A stretch of 64,000 nt of DNA from contig OZ024880.1 in assembly GCA_964017185.1 (NCBI GenBank), positions 46,203,071 through 46,267,070 of the forward strand, in the 5' to 3' direction. This DNA comes from Rugalucina vietnamica. Its lineage: Eukaryota > Mollusca > Bivalvia > Lucinida > Lucinidae. Position numbers and translations under genes: made by a program. This document shows positions 48,357 through 59,058 of the stretch, piece after piece (position 1 is the first letter of the stretch; each line of letters begins with the position of its first letter). The notes beneath the pieces were generated by a model, which saw only the letters and a list, made by a program, of their open reading frames with translations, made no database searches and was not told where the DNA came from.

Positions 48357-49175
48357 TATTACGGACTTCAACGCGCGAAATAAATGTTTAACGGCAAAAC
48401 TTTCCCAGCAGGGCTATCGGTATCATAAATCAAGGAAAATTAAATAAAAAATAAATAAATAAAAAAATAAATAAATAAGCACTTTCAAAATTTTATCGTA
48501 GACACTATGAATTGATTTCTAAATTTAATGTTGGTTTGAAGGCGCTTTTACGTGATCGGATTTCGTAACCAGAATTTTATGGTGACTTGGTTTACAAATT
48601 CGAAAAACTTATAGGCAGGAATGATTTTTCTTTTCAGTTCAGAAAACTAATTTTACGTTACAAACGTATAGGATATAACTTAAATGTTATGCGACAGTCT
48701 GCATGCTTAGTTTTTAAACCAATCATGGTTGATAACTATGATGCCTTCTTTAATTACACGCAGGTGGGTCGGGCGTCAGACTCTATGGTGACCCCGACTT
48801 AAAGCTATTCATTTTAGTTGGTTATGGCCGGAGCTTCTTGTCTGTTGCCTGGCCCACCCGGGTTCAACTGGTGTTTTTCTTTTGTTCCGGATTTTCAATA
48901 AGTTATTTGGCGCCCAGGGATCTCAATCGTCCGGCAGCTTACTCAGTCTGTGAGTCCTCATTGACTCATCATGGTGGTTATCATGATTTATTTGTTTGTC
49001 CTTTATAATTCATTGACTAGTTAGAGATTCGCCGCGAGGACCGAACAACAAACTAAATGTTGTGAACCGCTGCAGAAACTGGTGGTGAGCTTCTGGTCAT
49101 GTTAAATCGGTTTAAGCCCTCACAGTTATTTATAATCGACCGTTCTAAGGCGGTACTACTGTTGTGGTTTAAATA
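48357..49175 (+). pseudogene. Second Penelope-like RT copy, 3' part and 3' UTR start
   Basis: From 48362 the sequence resumes the RT text (DFNARNK, then the YELISK, GDLVYKF and VMRQSACLVF blocks) and continues into the same 3' UTR. It is the right half of a copy whose left edge is at about 40419-40465, split by the long-TIR element 40466-48356. It is broken at a few places and carries an AAAT-rich expansion near 48445-48478. Confidence 0.72.
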
Positions 49176-49179
49176 TATC

Positions 49180-49375
49180 CAATTTATTTCTTGTATTATG
49201 TAGGCAAACAGCACAAAAAATTCGACTCCAAAACATAAAACAAATAGAACCACAACAGACGTATCGCATTGGAACGATCATTCATCTAAAATTACTGGGG
49301 GAGGGGGTTAAACAGGTTTTACAGGACCCAAACCTCGCCCTCAGGTCCTACAGTGGTCCTTTTTTATAAACAAGA
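49180..49375 (-). repeat. Penelope-like 3' UTR fragment, inverted next to another
   Basis: Reads as the complement of the 3' UTR middle and lies head to head with the end of the 48802-49175 fragment, giving a local inverted repeat. Confidence 0.5.
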
Positions 49376-49989
49376 AGGAAAGAAAATCGTGTAAATAAAA
49401 TATCATACATTGGTACCAACTTGTACATGTATAAGTGAAAGCAGAGTGAGTAGCTATTCAAGGTAAGGTGGTCACAGTGCTAGCTTGGACAGAACAAGTA
49501 AATGCAGCGGGCTAAGTGAATAACCAACTTGAATTCGGGTGGTCGGGTGCGATGAATGGCTTTACTCAGACCCTTCAATTTGAGGGTGTTCATAATATAC
49601 TTGAAATAATTTTGGAATAATACCCAGGATGAATTTTGATAATAAAGACGGTCGTTTCCCAATAATTACCAGCGCCAATACGGAAACCACGGTCAATGAA
49701 AGACGTCGTCGAAGATAATATCAAACAAATGTCTCTTAAACCGACAGACCTTTGATGTGACGGACCCTGCAAGGCAGTCGAAGATAGTTCAGAGCCAAGA
49801 CGCATTAATGAGACGTCAGTTTTCGTGTTCTTCGAAACAAACATCCATGCTTCCTCACTACAGACGATGTGACTTTTTATTGGACACTCTCGGTTACTTG
49901 CTTTCTATCTAAAGCTGAAGATAAAATGGAAAATACAACAAAGCAAAGATCCATCTAAAAACGGAAATTGGCGAGGTTACACATGAGGC
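49376..49989. other. No gene seen
   Basis: Unique sequence before duplication block B. Short frames on the minus strand are not recognised. Confidence 0.45.
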
Positions 49990-50434
49990 TTTTTCTCTCG
50001 CATAAAGACATGGTGAATTCGAAATTCGTGAAATGTGGCAAGGGTTTGTTTGTACCACGATGAAATCTTTAAAATCACGCCAATTCCATATTAGGGAATT
50101 TCGAGGAATTTGATTCAATGCGTGTTTAACATACTTTTTCTAGTACTTAAGTCGGACGTTTGCACTGAACGAACTTTAAAACAAGATATAAAATGCATGT
50201 CAACAAATAGGCCAAAGATTTGTTTTCGTTATCTTCCAAAAGGTATAAAATATAGACCTGCTATTTACATAAGATGCTCATTTCCGCATTGTTCAAACTT
50301 GCACTTATGAAACTCGTCATCTAAAGGCGTCTAGTACTGACCCCTGAACTTGACATAGTAAACATCAAATAAATTCTAGGGTTGTGTAATATGTTTCGGA
50401 AAAGAATATTACGCACTGGGAAGTTCATCAGGTA

Positions 50435-51277
50435 TTGGCAAATTATAAACTGATACAGCATTTCCGTTGCGTACAGAAAATATGTTTATTTTTATACTGC
50501 TACGAAAGAGATTTCATGGATTCTCTTAACCATGATAATCAAGCTGATGTTATCGAGGCTTTTAATTCCACATCTAGGTACCTCGATGACCTTTTGAACA
50601 TTGACAACCCTTATTTTGAAGGTATGGTCAATCAAATTTATCCACCTGAACTTCAGTTGAACAAAGCCAATATCTCAGATACTGAAGCCCCCTTTTTAGA
50701 TCTACATCTTTCTGTTGCAAATGGATTCGTTTCTTTTAAAATTTATGATAAGCGCGATGACTTTGATTTTGATATAGTAAATTTTCCTTTTTTGGATGGT
50801 GACGTTCCTCGTCGTGCTTCTTATGGTGTATACATTTCGCAACTTATTAGGTTTGCTAGAGTCTGCAATCATGTTACAGACTTCAACGCTCGAAATAAAT
50901 GTTTAACGGCAAAACTTCTCCAACAGGGCTATCGGTATCATAAACTTCGAAAAACATTTTCTAAATTTTATCGTAGACACTATGAATTGATTTCCAAATA
51001 TAATGTTGGGTTAAAGACGCTTTTAAGTGAGGGCCTTTCGGAACCTGAATTTTATGGTGACTTGGTTTACAAATTTAAGAAACTTAAAGGAATTAATGAT
51101 TTTTCTTTTCAGTTCAGAAAAATCATAACACGTTACAGACATATAGGTTATAACTTAAATGTTATGCGACAGTCTGCATGCTTAGTTTTTAACCCAATCA
51201 TGGTTGATAACTATGCTGCCTTCTTTAATTGCACGCCGGTGGGTCGGGCGTCAGACTCTATGATGGCCCCGACATAA
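50435..51277 (+). CDS. Reverse transcriptase C-terminal fragment (Penelope-like)
   Basis: An open frame of 280 codons; the first about 17 come from flanking DNA, so the annotated Met is accidental. The element part shows LFLYCYERDFM, SRYLDDLLNI (catalytic YxDD), EAPFLDLHL, KIYDKRDDFDF, YGVYISQLIR and KLLQQGYRYHKLRK, and ends SDSMMAPT. The order YxDD, then PFLDL, then a Y-K pair, then a YISQLIR helix follows Penelope-like RTs. I recognise the family from similar proteins common in invertebrate genomes; the subgroup is uncertain. No GIY-YIG domain is seen downstream. Confidence 0.75.
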   Translation: MANYKLIQHFRCVQKICLFLYCYERDFMDSLNHDNQADVIEAFNSTSRYLDDLLNIDNPYFEGMVNQIYPPELQLNKANISDTEAPFLDLHLSVANGFVSFKIYDKRDDFDFDIVNFPFLDGDVPRRASYGVYISQLIRFARVCNHVTDFNARNKCLTAKLLQQGYRYHKLRKTFSKFYRRHYELISKYNVGLKTLLSEGLSEPEFYGDLVYKFKKLKGINDFSFQFRKIITRYRHIGYNLNVMRQSACLVFNPIMVDNYAAFFNCTPVGRASDSMMAPT

Positions 51278-51900
51278 AGCTATTCATTTTAGTTGGTTGG
51301 GGCCGGAGCTTCTTGTCTGTTGCTTGGCCCACCGGGGTCCAACTGATGTTTTTCTTTTGCTCCGGAGTTAGTACGTTATTCGGCGCCCAGGGATCTCCAT
51401 CGTCGGGCAGCTTACTCAGTCTGTGAGTCCTGGTTTTTTATCCATCAGGATGTTTATCATGATTTATTTGTTTGTTCTTGATGATTCATTGACTAGTTAG
51501 AGATTCACCACGAGGACCGAATAACTAACTAAATGTTATGAACCACTGCAGAAGCTGAGGGTGAGGTTATGGCCATGTAAAACCGGTTTAAGCCCGCCAG
51601 TAACTTTGTGTTACTGATCGTTCCAAGTCGATACTTCTGTGGTGGCTTTTTTGTTTTATGTCTTGGTGTTTAAAAAAAAAAATTTGTGCTGTTGGCGCCT
51701 TATGTATGTTTTCATATTTTTAGTTAAGTTAAGGTAACTGAGTGGCCACCTATTGGTAAAATAGCTGCTCATTCGGCTTACGATATGTTTCATGGTATAA
51801 GTACCTGATTGTTAGTTTGGTTTTTTCCCACCTCGGTTTTTGGAGTGGGAATCTTTTTCTGATTGCGCCTTTTCCTGATCTTTGCCTACTTGTACCTTTT
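50486..51900 (+). mobile_element. Penelope-like retroelement, 5'-truncated, with intact 3' UTR
   Basis: Both ends are fixed by comparison with the related sequence at 34600-34650: there ATATGTTTTATC is continuous, here it is split by this insert. The insert has the last about 264 RT codons (stop at 51277) and a 620-base 3' UTR ending CCTACTTGTACCTTTT. Copies of the same 3' UTR are scattered through the window. The 5' truncation falls inside the RT, as happens in target-primed insertions. Confidence 0.72.
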
Positions 51901-52454
51901 TATCAAAAAATGTGTTTGCATTTTGCACGAACTCAGGAAAGCCTGTGGCCGATAAGATAAAATAAATGGTCAAATGATCGGACAGGAAACCTATTTACAC
52001 GTTTTGCTTACTCATAACAGTGTCGAATAATTTGTTCCTAAGTATCTCGATTAAAGCAAGCCTGTAGACCAGCGGTATGGATCTAAACTGGTAATAAAGG
52101 TCATCGTCTGTATATACACCTGCAAAAGGTTATCAGCAGACACCACTGGCAGGAAATTTGTTAAAAGCATCTACCACATTACAGGAAAAGATAGTAGTGT
52201 GGCCAAGAAAATATGTACGCTGTCACCTAACTTGCTTCCATAACCCATTTAGTGAACTGGTATTAGACATTTTTCACTTTTGAACGTAAAGTTTGCTGGC
52301 GCTTGCGGTTACGACTTTGTGTGTGATGGGCGACGACTCGTGAGGGCATATTTGGGACGAAGGCGTGGGGCGATATGAAGAATTACTTAGTCAAAACTAC
52401 CAACAGCCCACCGGAGGTGTATAAAATGAGACACGCTAAAAACGAATTGTCCAG

Positions 52455-52535
52455 GACGCCTAGCTGAATAGTTCAGTAGGTAGAGTTTAAGACATTGAAT
52501 CGAAAGGTCCTGTGTTCGAGTCCGGGTAGGACAAA
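52455..52535 (+). other. tRNA-like module in left arm of element 2
   Basis: Box A TAGTTCAGTAGGTAGAG and box B GTGTTCGAGTCCGG are kept. It lies at the same distance from the element end as in element 1 once the 550-bp insert there is removed. Confidence 0.55.
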
Positions 52536-52922
52536 AAAATATTTTTCCTTTTCTTTGTTTCTTCCTTTTTTCGCACCTGTGACGATAAAGCTTAGAAAAT
52601 TAAAAAGAAATGAAAAAAAGGAAAAAAAGAAAATGATATTTTATCTATTGGCAAATGCAAGAATCACAAAATTCACTGCTGCATTTAATACTAAATCGTA
52701 AGTTTCTGGACTAAACTGTCTAGTGAGAAGGCAGACCGCATGTATAGGTTTTTTATAGGTCTTGATTTTTCACCCATTGAAGCCGAGAACTCGATCGTCA
52801 TTTTCGACAGAAGAACGGATCAGCGACCGATCCTAACGTCAACATTTATTTCCTGACTGGCTGGTACAGATAATGTGGATAGGATAAGCTGACCGCCTCT
52901 AATGACTAAAAAAATTACGCAA

Positions 52923-53156
52923 GCGTCCCCCGTGGCCGAGCAGTTAAGAGCGCTGTTTCATAATCACTTAATCATCTCACCGTTGTGTCTGGTGTGAGTT
53001 CGAGACCCACAATGGCCACATGTGAGACAGGCCAAGTTCTGCTTGCGGGTGTGCCAGGCGGTTTTTCTCGGGGTACTCCCGTTTTCGCCCCACCTACTGT
53101 TTGGTGCTTTTCATATGAGCTGAAATAATCTTGAAAGGGATGTAAAACTGAATTTT
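52923..53156 (+). mobile_element. tRNA-headed SINE, copy in element 2
   Basis: Head TGGCCGAGCAGTTAAGAG (box A) and GTGTGAGTTCGAGACC (box B region), then a conserved body with CAGGCGGTTTTTCTCGGGG and GCCCCACCTACTG and the tail CTTGAAAGGGATGTAAAACT. This is the common SINE family of the window. Confidence 0.75.
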
Positions 53157-53812
53157 AACAAATACACAAGACACCAAATCAAACAGTATAGTGTACATGT
53201 TCATATACTCGTATATGTGTATAGATGTAAAACTACAGTTTCACGTGCTATCTCGTGAGCGAACAATGTTTATTTTTTCGATGTGTCGTTTTGAGTCCAT
53301 TCGACAGTAGGAAGAGCGATGGGGGCAATACCCTACATGTAGCTACAATATGCCTAGCCACACAACTGTTTTTGTCTATTGTAGACTTTCAACAGTATTT
53401 CTGCCATATCGAGTGCGATGGTTACGATGTAGAAAATTAATTTGGCAAGACATAAGCTTTCGTTCTGATCCTCATTTATTCTGTGTGATAGTATGCGTGC
53501 TGTTTCACCTAGTTGAATTCAAATAAATAAATTAAAATCAAACTAACACAATTATATTATTTTTATGAGTTTCTTAAGTGTTTCCGAAGAGGACGCATAG
53601 TGTTTCAGTCGCCCCGTAAAGCGGGTCGCGCGTCACTTCGCCGCAGTTTACTTTTGATGTTCGCCATTTTCACATACACGTAGAAGCAATTTTGGACACT
53701 ACATATTCTGTCAAAGTGCACAAATTATTCATTTGTTTCACAAATAATGGTGTATACTGTCTTCACATTGACACATGTGTTTTCCTAAGAATATTGCCTC
53801 GTGTATTGTCCT

Positions 53813-53858
<46 letters not shown>

Positions 53859-53862
<4 letters not shown>

Positions 53863-53996
53863 CAGTTTTACGTCCCTTTCAAGCCTTTTCACTCATATCG
53901 AGACGAATCAAACAGAAAGTGGGGCGAAAACCGGAGTACCCGGGGAAAAAACCACCTGACACACCCGCAAGCAGAACTTGGCTCGTCCCACATGTG

Positions 53997-54031
<35 letters not shown>

Positions 54032-54257
54032 ATTCAGTTTTACGTCCCTTTCAAGCTTTTTCACTCATATCGAGACGAATCAATCGGTAGGTGGGGCGAA
54101 AACCGGAGTATCCGGGGAAAAACCACCTGACACACCCGCAAGCAGAACTTGGCTCGTCCCACATGTGAATTCTGTCCCGTGCGAGGCGCGAACCAACAGC
54201 GGTGAGATGATCAAATGATCAAGAGCACTGAAGTCAGCGACCTTAACGGGGGCCGCC
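53859..54257 (-). mobile_element. Two SINE copies in tandem separated by a T tract
   Basis: 53859-53999 is a headless copy and 54031-54257 a nearly complete one, both minus. Each begins after a long T run (53815-53858 and 54000-54030). One SINE probably inserted in the tail of the other, or the region was duplicated. Confidence 0.65.
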
Positions 54258-55119
54258 TATTGTCCCTTTTAACAGACTAGACGCTGGTCTTGTTTGAAAA
54301 GAGCTAGTAATTTTGTTTTTTATGCGTGTTGTTAAATTGCTTGTGATGTGTGGGACCGCCATGTCTCTCCCGCCTGTTGTCTATGTTAGGATGGGAAATT
54401 TAATTGTATAGATTCTTGGTCATTCTATTGTTACTTGATTACAGATAAGGGTCTGATTGTGCTCATTTCTGATCATAATGATGCGGGTTTTTTAAGATTA
54501 TTTTAGTTCATATGAGACGGGTAAATCAGTAACAGGGGGGAAAGGGGAGAACCCTGAGAAAACGAACTTGCACACCCACAAGCAGAACTTGGTTTGTGTC
54601 ACCCGTGATTGTAAGACTGATCAATTGGGCAGCAAGGCTACGGCGAAGAATTCATTGTCTTGGTGTTGGTAGTTGCCAAAGCGATATTGCTGCGCTGAAG
54701 GTTGTTTTAATCCATTTTATCACATGTTGTGTGATGTTGCATCAATCTTTGTTGTAAGGACTTTGATTGTATCGCAAGCATACACGATGGTGCTGACACT
54801 GATAGACAATACCCGAATACACATATTCATATACATGTACAGTATACTACGCAGACATTTCACGTGTCCATTTACCGACCTTTTATATGTAAACAAACGA
54901 ACCGCCATTCATGATTCTAATATATATACATGTAACAGGGCAACATTTTGTCCTAGGGCCCATCGACAAAACAAAGATCATATCAAGCCGGATCCGTTAT
55001 CAAACCACATTGCTGCTTGGCAAGCCGAACGCAGTTGATGTTAAGGGCATGCGTTCTTTTGTCCTTTTTTAACATTTAAAAGTACGATTTCTATCATGAT
55101 AAAGTTTATACTGAACCTA

Positions 55120-55295
55120 TTAAGCAAGCCTCCATGGTGCAGTGGTTATTTCACGTGCCTTATAAACCAGAGATCGCAGGTTTGATCCGGGTCTTCTTGC
55201 GTCTGTCGGATGAGACTATAAACTGAGGTCTCGTTTCCATATGACCTTTGCTGTTGGATTAACGCCCAAATCAACAATCCGATTCAATTTATTAT
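55120..55295 (+). mobile_element. Third tRNA-like SINE (element 2)
   Basis: TGGTGCAGTGGTTATTTCAC (box A) and GCAGGTTTGATCCGGG (box B), followed by CTCGTTTCCATATGACC and an AATTTATTATTT end. A diverged counterpart sits at 43263-43440 in element 1. Confidence 0.55.
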
Positions 55296-55623
55296 TTATT
55301 TAAATTCAGATTGAGTAAGAAGCTTATGTGCTTATATATGCTTGCCCGATTCCGGACGCAAAGATGGGCCCTAATGAGTAAGGTTAAGAATGATCAAATG
55401 TTGTAGATCTGTCGTCAACATGTGTAATACATGTGCACTAAAACGGTACCCTGTATCATGACGATATCATTACAAAACCTTAACAAGCAAAACACACTGT
55501 GTTTTTTAAGTTGAAAAAAAAAATGAAACTTTTCAGTTCAACAGTTTTGATATTTTCTTATTTGTTCAAAACATAGATTGTGGACACATGATAGAACGAA
55601 TACTCACAATCTATGTTTTCAGA

Positions 55624-56366
55624 AGCATAGGCAACCTAAGTTGACCTTGTCCTATAATAGGTTAATGTCATCCCTGGGTCATATATAGACTATGTAGATG
55701 CTTCATGCCAAGTTTCAAAATCATAGGCCTACTGGTTCTGAAAAAGAACACTTAAAGGTTTTTCAATTCATAGCCATGGCGGCCATTTTGGTCAAGTTAC
55801 CTTGACCATTAATACAAACTTTCGTTCCCCTTCCACGAAGTTTGGCTTTGATCGGCCATGCGGTTGCAGAGAAGATGTTTAAATATTATAGTCATATACA
55901 TGTATATATCCCCCAGGCAGGAGCAGACAACCACCTGGGTCTTAATGTTTTCACAAAAATAAATCTGTCCATTTGTATTATCATAGCAAGTTTTCACCCA
56001 TTTAATTACATTTAACTTATTTCCCCATTTAAATGCATGGGTGACATACATGTAAGTTGATCTTACCGATCTTTGTAGTGCGTTTAATATTGTTTGATGC
56101 TTCATGCCAAGTTACAAAATCATAGGCCTTCTGGTTCTGGAGAAGAAAAATTTTAACGGTTTTTGCTATTTATAGCCAAGGCGGCCATCTTGGTCATGTG
56201 ACCTGGTCCATTTATGCAAATTTCGTTTCCCCTTCCTAAGAATGCTCCGCAAACAGTTTTAACTTTGATTGGCCAAGCTGTTTCAGAGAAGAAGATCATG
56301 GAAATTGTTGACAGGGGCATTGCCATCCTATAAGCTCACCTTTTGAGCCGAAGGGCTCATGTGAGC
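55624..56366 (+). repeat. GGCCGCCAT-type repeat nested in MITE B (element 2)
   Basis: Same repeat, same insertion point in MITE B as at 43786-44563, so the nesting predates the split of elements 1 and 2. MITE B pieces lie at about 55480-55623 and 56367-56455. Confidence 0.62.
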
Positions 56367-57224
56367 TAAAACTAGGTATACCCTGCATACTCAAGTTTTG
56401 CTTTATAAAAGCGTTGTTCAATGGGGTAAACATGTCACGGACATGTTATCCTGATGAGGATAACAGACCATGCTCGATATTACTTGAAATGTGTCAAAAC
56501 GTTGTAAGGCGTAGAATAAAAAGAACTACACATAAAATTAAAGATCAACTAAATGTTTCAAATCGTAAATCTTGCCATGTTTACATGTAAAAAAAGTTTC
56601 TGTGTGTTCACGAAAAACACGTGAAATGTAGCTTAACAGAACCAATGTACGTATATACATGCACCAGTATGTTAAAAGTCACATGGAGATAACAAATAGT
56701 TGATAGTTGTTTTCCCACCAACAGTTATCGTCATTTGCAGACGGGATCTCGGTTTATAGTGTAACCATAAAGCCATGGGCAGCTCAGAATTGAACTAGCA
56801 ATCCCTAGTTATACACACGAGTGTCTAAAAAAATAATATTCTGCACTGGAAGCTGTTTTATTCGCGCCAAGCATTTATAAGACCGACTCGCATTGAACGC
56901 GTAATGTATCTTGAATGGCAAACATGACGGTTGATGGTGCGATTTTGTAAACATGTCGTGTCAAAGGCCACTTCTGGTTCATTGTTCCATTAAATCAGAC
57001 AGTTAAACGGGAAGACAACAATAATCATTGTTACCATTGCATATGATAACATTGTTTACGATTTATATGTTTAATTGGATTTCTTTATTTTTGCATTTTA
57101 CCAATGCATTTTGGTTTTAAGTTTGTTTTTTTTTCTGCGAAAAAAAAAATCCAATAAAAATAGGCGTTTCCTACTCGCGCTTAACCTCCTGAGCTAACGA
57201 GTCAGATGCTCTTATCAAAATCAT

Positions 57225-57418
57225 TTTTATTAAGGCTTTATGTCCCAGTCAACATTTTTTTCAGTCATGACGGGACGGAGCCAACGCTTCCTGGGTTTAA
57301 CCAGTTAGTAAGGCGTGAATATGTCTTGCTCAAGGACACAACACGGTGGCGCCTATGGAGATCGAAGGACCTCTCGATTCGGAGTCAGACGCCCTAACAC
57401 TACGCCACCGTGCTCCCT
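57225..57418 (-). mobile_element. Second SINE family in element 2
   Basis: On the minus strand it starts GGGAGCACGGTGGCGTAGTG with a tRNA-like head, then TGTCCTTGAGCAAGACATAT. The flanks are AAAATCATTTT and AAAATAATTTT. Element 1 has the uninterrupted site at about 45265-45285. Confidence 0.68.
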
Positions 57419-57547
57419 AAAATAATTTTGTACCAGTCTTATATCAACTACATGTACGTATTTATTCTCGACATGTGATTTTACGAAGCGACTGGCTGAA
57501 CCACTGCGATATGAAGTAATCTCGGAACGTGCGTGCGTGCGTGCGTG

Positions 57548-57548
57548 A

Positions 57549-57592
<44 letters not shown>
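57548..57592 (+). repeat. (GT)n microsatellite
   Basis: Follows GCGT units at 57530-57545; about 21 GT units, inside element 2. Confidence 0.9.
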
Positions 57593-57593
<1 letters not shown>

Positions 57594-58504
57594 CATGTAA
57601 AGAATATTGTCATCCTGTTTTAGGGTTAAGCAAGGTACGCGGCACGTTATGAAAAAACGAACTGTATGTTTCTTAGTCTATAAGCATTCATTTTCTTGAA
57701 AATGATATTGTTTTAGTTTGAAGTTTAATTATAAATATTTATTTGAATTCAACCAGATAAACATCACGCATAATTCAAGAGAATAAATGAGGATCAGAAA
57801 GAAAGCCGTTGACTTGGAAAAAAAAAAACATCCAAAAATCGTAATTATCGCATTCAAAATGCTGAAATACTGTGGAAGGTCTACAAAACCTCAACTTATT
57901 TGTATGGCTATGCAAATTGTAGCTAGGATATCGCACTTATCGTCTAATGGACTCAAAACGAAACATCAACCAAATAAATAACATCAAGATATCGAGTATT
58001 TGTTTGAAATACATGTATAAACATGCCAAAATAAATTATGTCCTCTCACGAGACAGAACGTGGAACTGTAGGTCTTACACCTAATAAATATACATACATC
58101 TTTACATTTACACTATACAGTGTACTATCTATACAGTGTACTATTTGAGTTAGTGCCTACGTCCGCGGAAAACATTCAGTTTAAGTCGTTCAGGGTGGCT
58201 AACTTATCCTAGCCACATTATGCCTGTACAAGCCTTCAGTATATTCATATTTTCATGTCACCCAGAAAGAAATATTGACGATCAGATAGATCAGCTCTTA
58301 TACCAAAAATACGGTCAAGCTCCCAATACAAGAGAAAACATACATGTAGGCTGCCGTCTCAAACTTCAATTCCTTTACGATTTAAGAATTTAATGTAGTA
58401 GGGCATTTCATGATTCTTGTATTTGCCAAAAAATATAATCAGCTGATAATATATGTTTTATTTGCAAAGCTTTTTTGTCACAAGAGACTAATAAAGAAAA
58501 GAAA

Positions 58505-58590
58505 AAAAGTGATCGGTCCGGGACTCGAACCCAGGACCCTTCGCTTTCAACTCCAAGAACGCTACCTACTGAGCTACACAGCTACACGTC
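58505..58590 (-). other. tRNA-like module in right arm of element 2
   Basis: Reads inward on the minus strand with TGTAGCTCAGTAGGTAGC and GGTTCGAGTCC. Same degenerate stems as its relatives. Confidence 0.55.
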
Positions 58591-58974
58591 CTGACTATTT
58601 CACTTTTTTGACTCTCTTATTTAATTCGTCTTCGTCGGGCTATTGGTAGTTTTGACTAAGTAATTCTTCATATCGTCCCTCGTCTTCGTCTCAAATATGC
58701 CTTCACGAGTCGTCCCCCATCACACGGAAAGTCATAACCGCAAGCGCCAGCAGCATTTACGTTCAAAAGTGAAAAATGTCTATTAGACATTTTTCACTTT
58801 TGAACGTAAATGCTGCTGGTGCGTGCGGTTACGACTTTCTGTATGATGGGGGACGACTCGTGAGGGCATATGTGAGACTAAGACGAGGGGCAATATGAAG
58901 AATTACACAGTCAAAACTACCAACAGCCCAACGAAGACGAATTAAATACGACATGCAATAAATGTTATAGTGTA

Positions 58975-59058
58975 GGACGTCTAGCTCTGTAGCTCAGTAG
59001 CTAGCGTGCTGGGATTCAAAACGAAATGTTCTAGGTTCGAGTCCTGGTCGAAACGCTT
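58975..59058 (+). other. tRNA-like module in arm of element 3
   Basis: CTGTAGCTCAGTAGCTAGCG and GGTTCGAGTCCTGG are present, with a T-arm stem that pairs (CTAGG with CCTGG). The acceptor ends do not pair, so it is not a functional tRNA gene. Confidence 0.55.

Larger units (their letters stand above)
49990..52260. repeat. Segmental duplication, second copy, block B
   Basis: Counterpart of 34157-35180, holding the Penelope-like insertion 50486-51900 and ending where long-TIR element 2 begins. Confidence 0.68.
52266..58780. mobile_element. Long-TIR element 2 (6.5 kb)
   Basis: Same outer ends and same internal order as element 1, with left arm 52266-53570 and right arm about 57655-58780. The left flank is TATTA at 52261-52265; the right TATTA (58781-58785) is shared with element 3. 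It lacks most of the tandem block seen at 45786-47210 in element 1 and has its own SINE at 57225-57418. No mobility gene was recognised. Confidence 0.7.

Noticed and set aside
48587-48802. Small independent gene
   Set aside because: It is the C-terminal end of the split Penelope-like RT, as the copy at 51064-51277 shows.
53692-54064. Open frames around poly(T)
   Set aside because: Phe or Lys runs from T tracts and SINE sequence; not genes.
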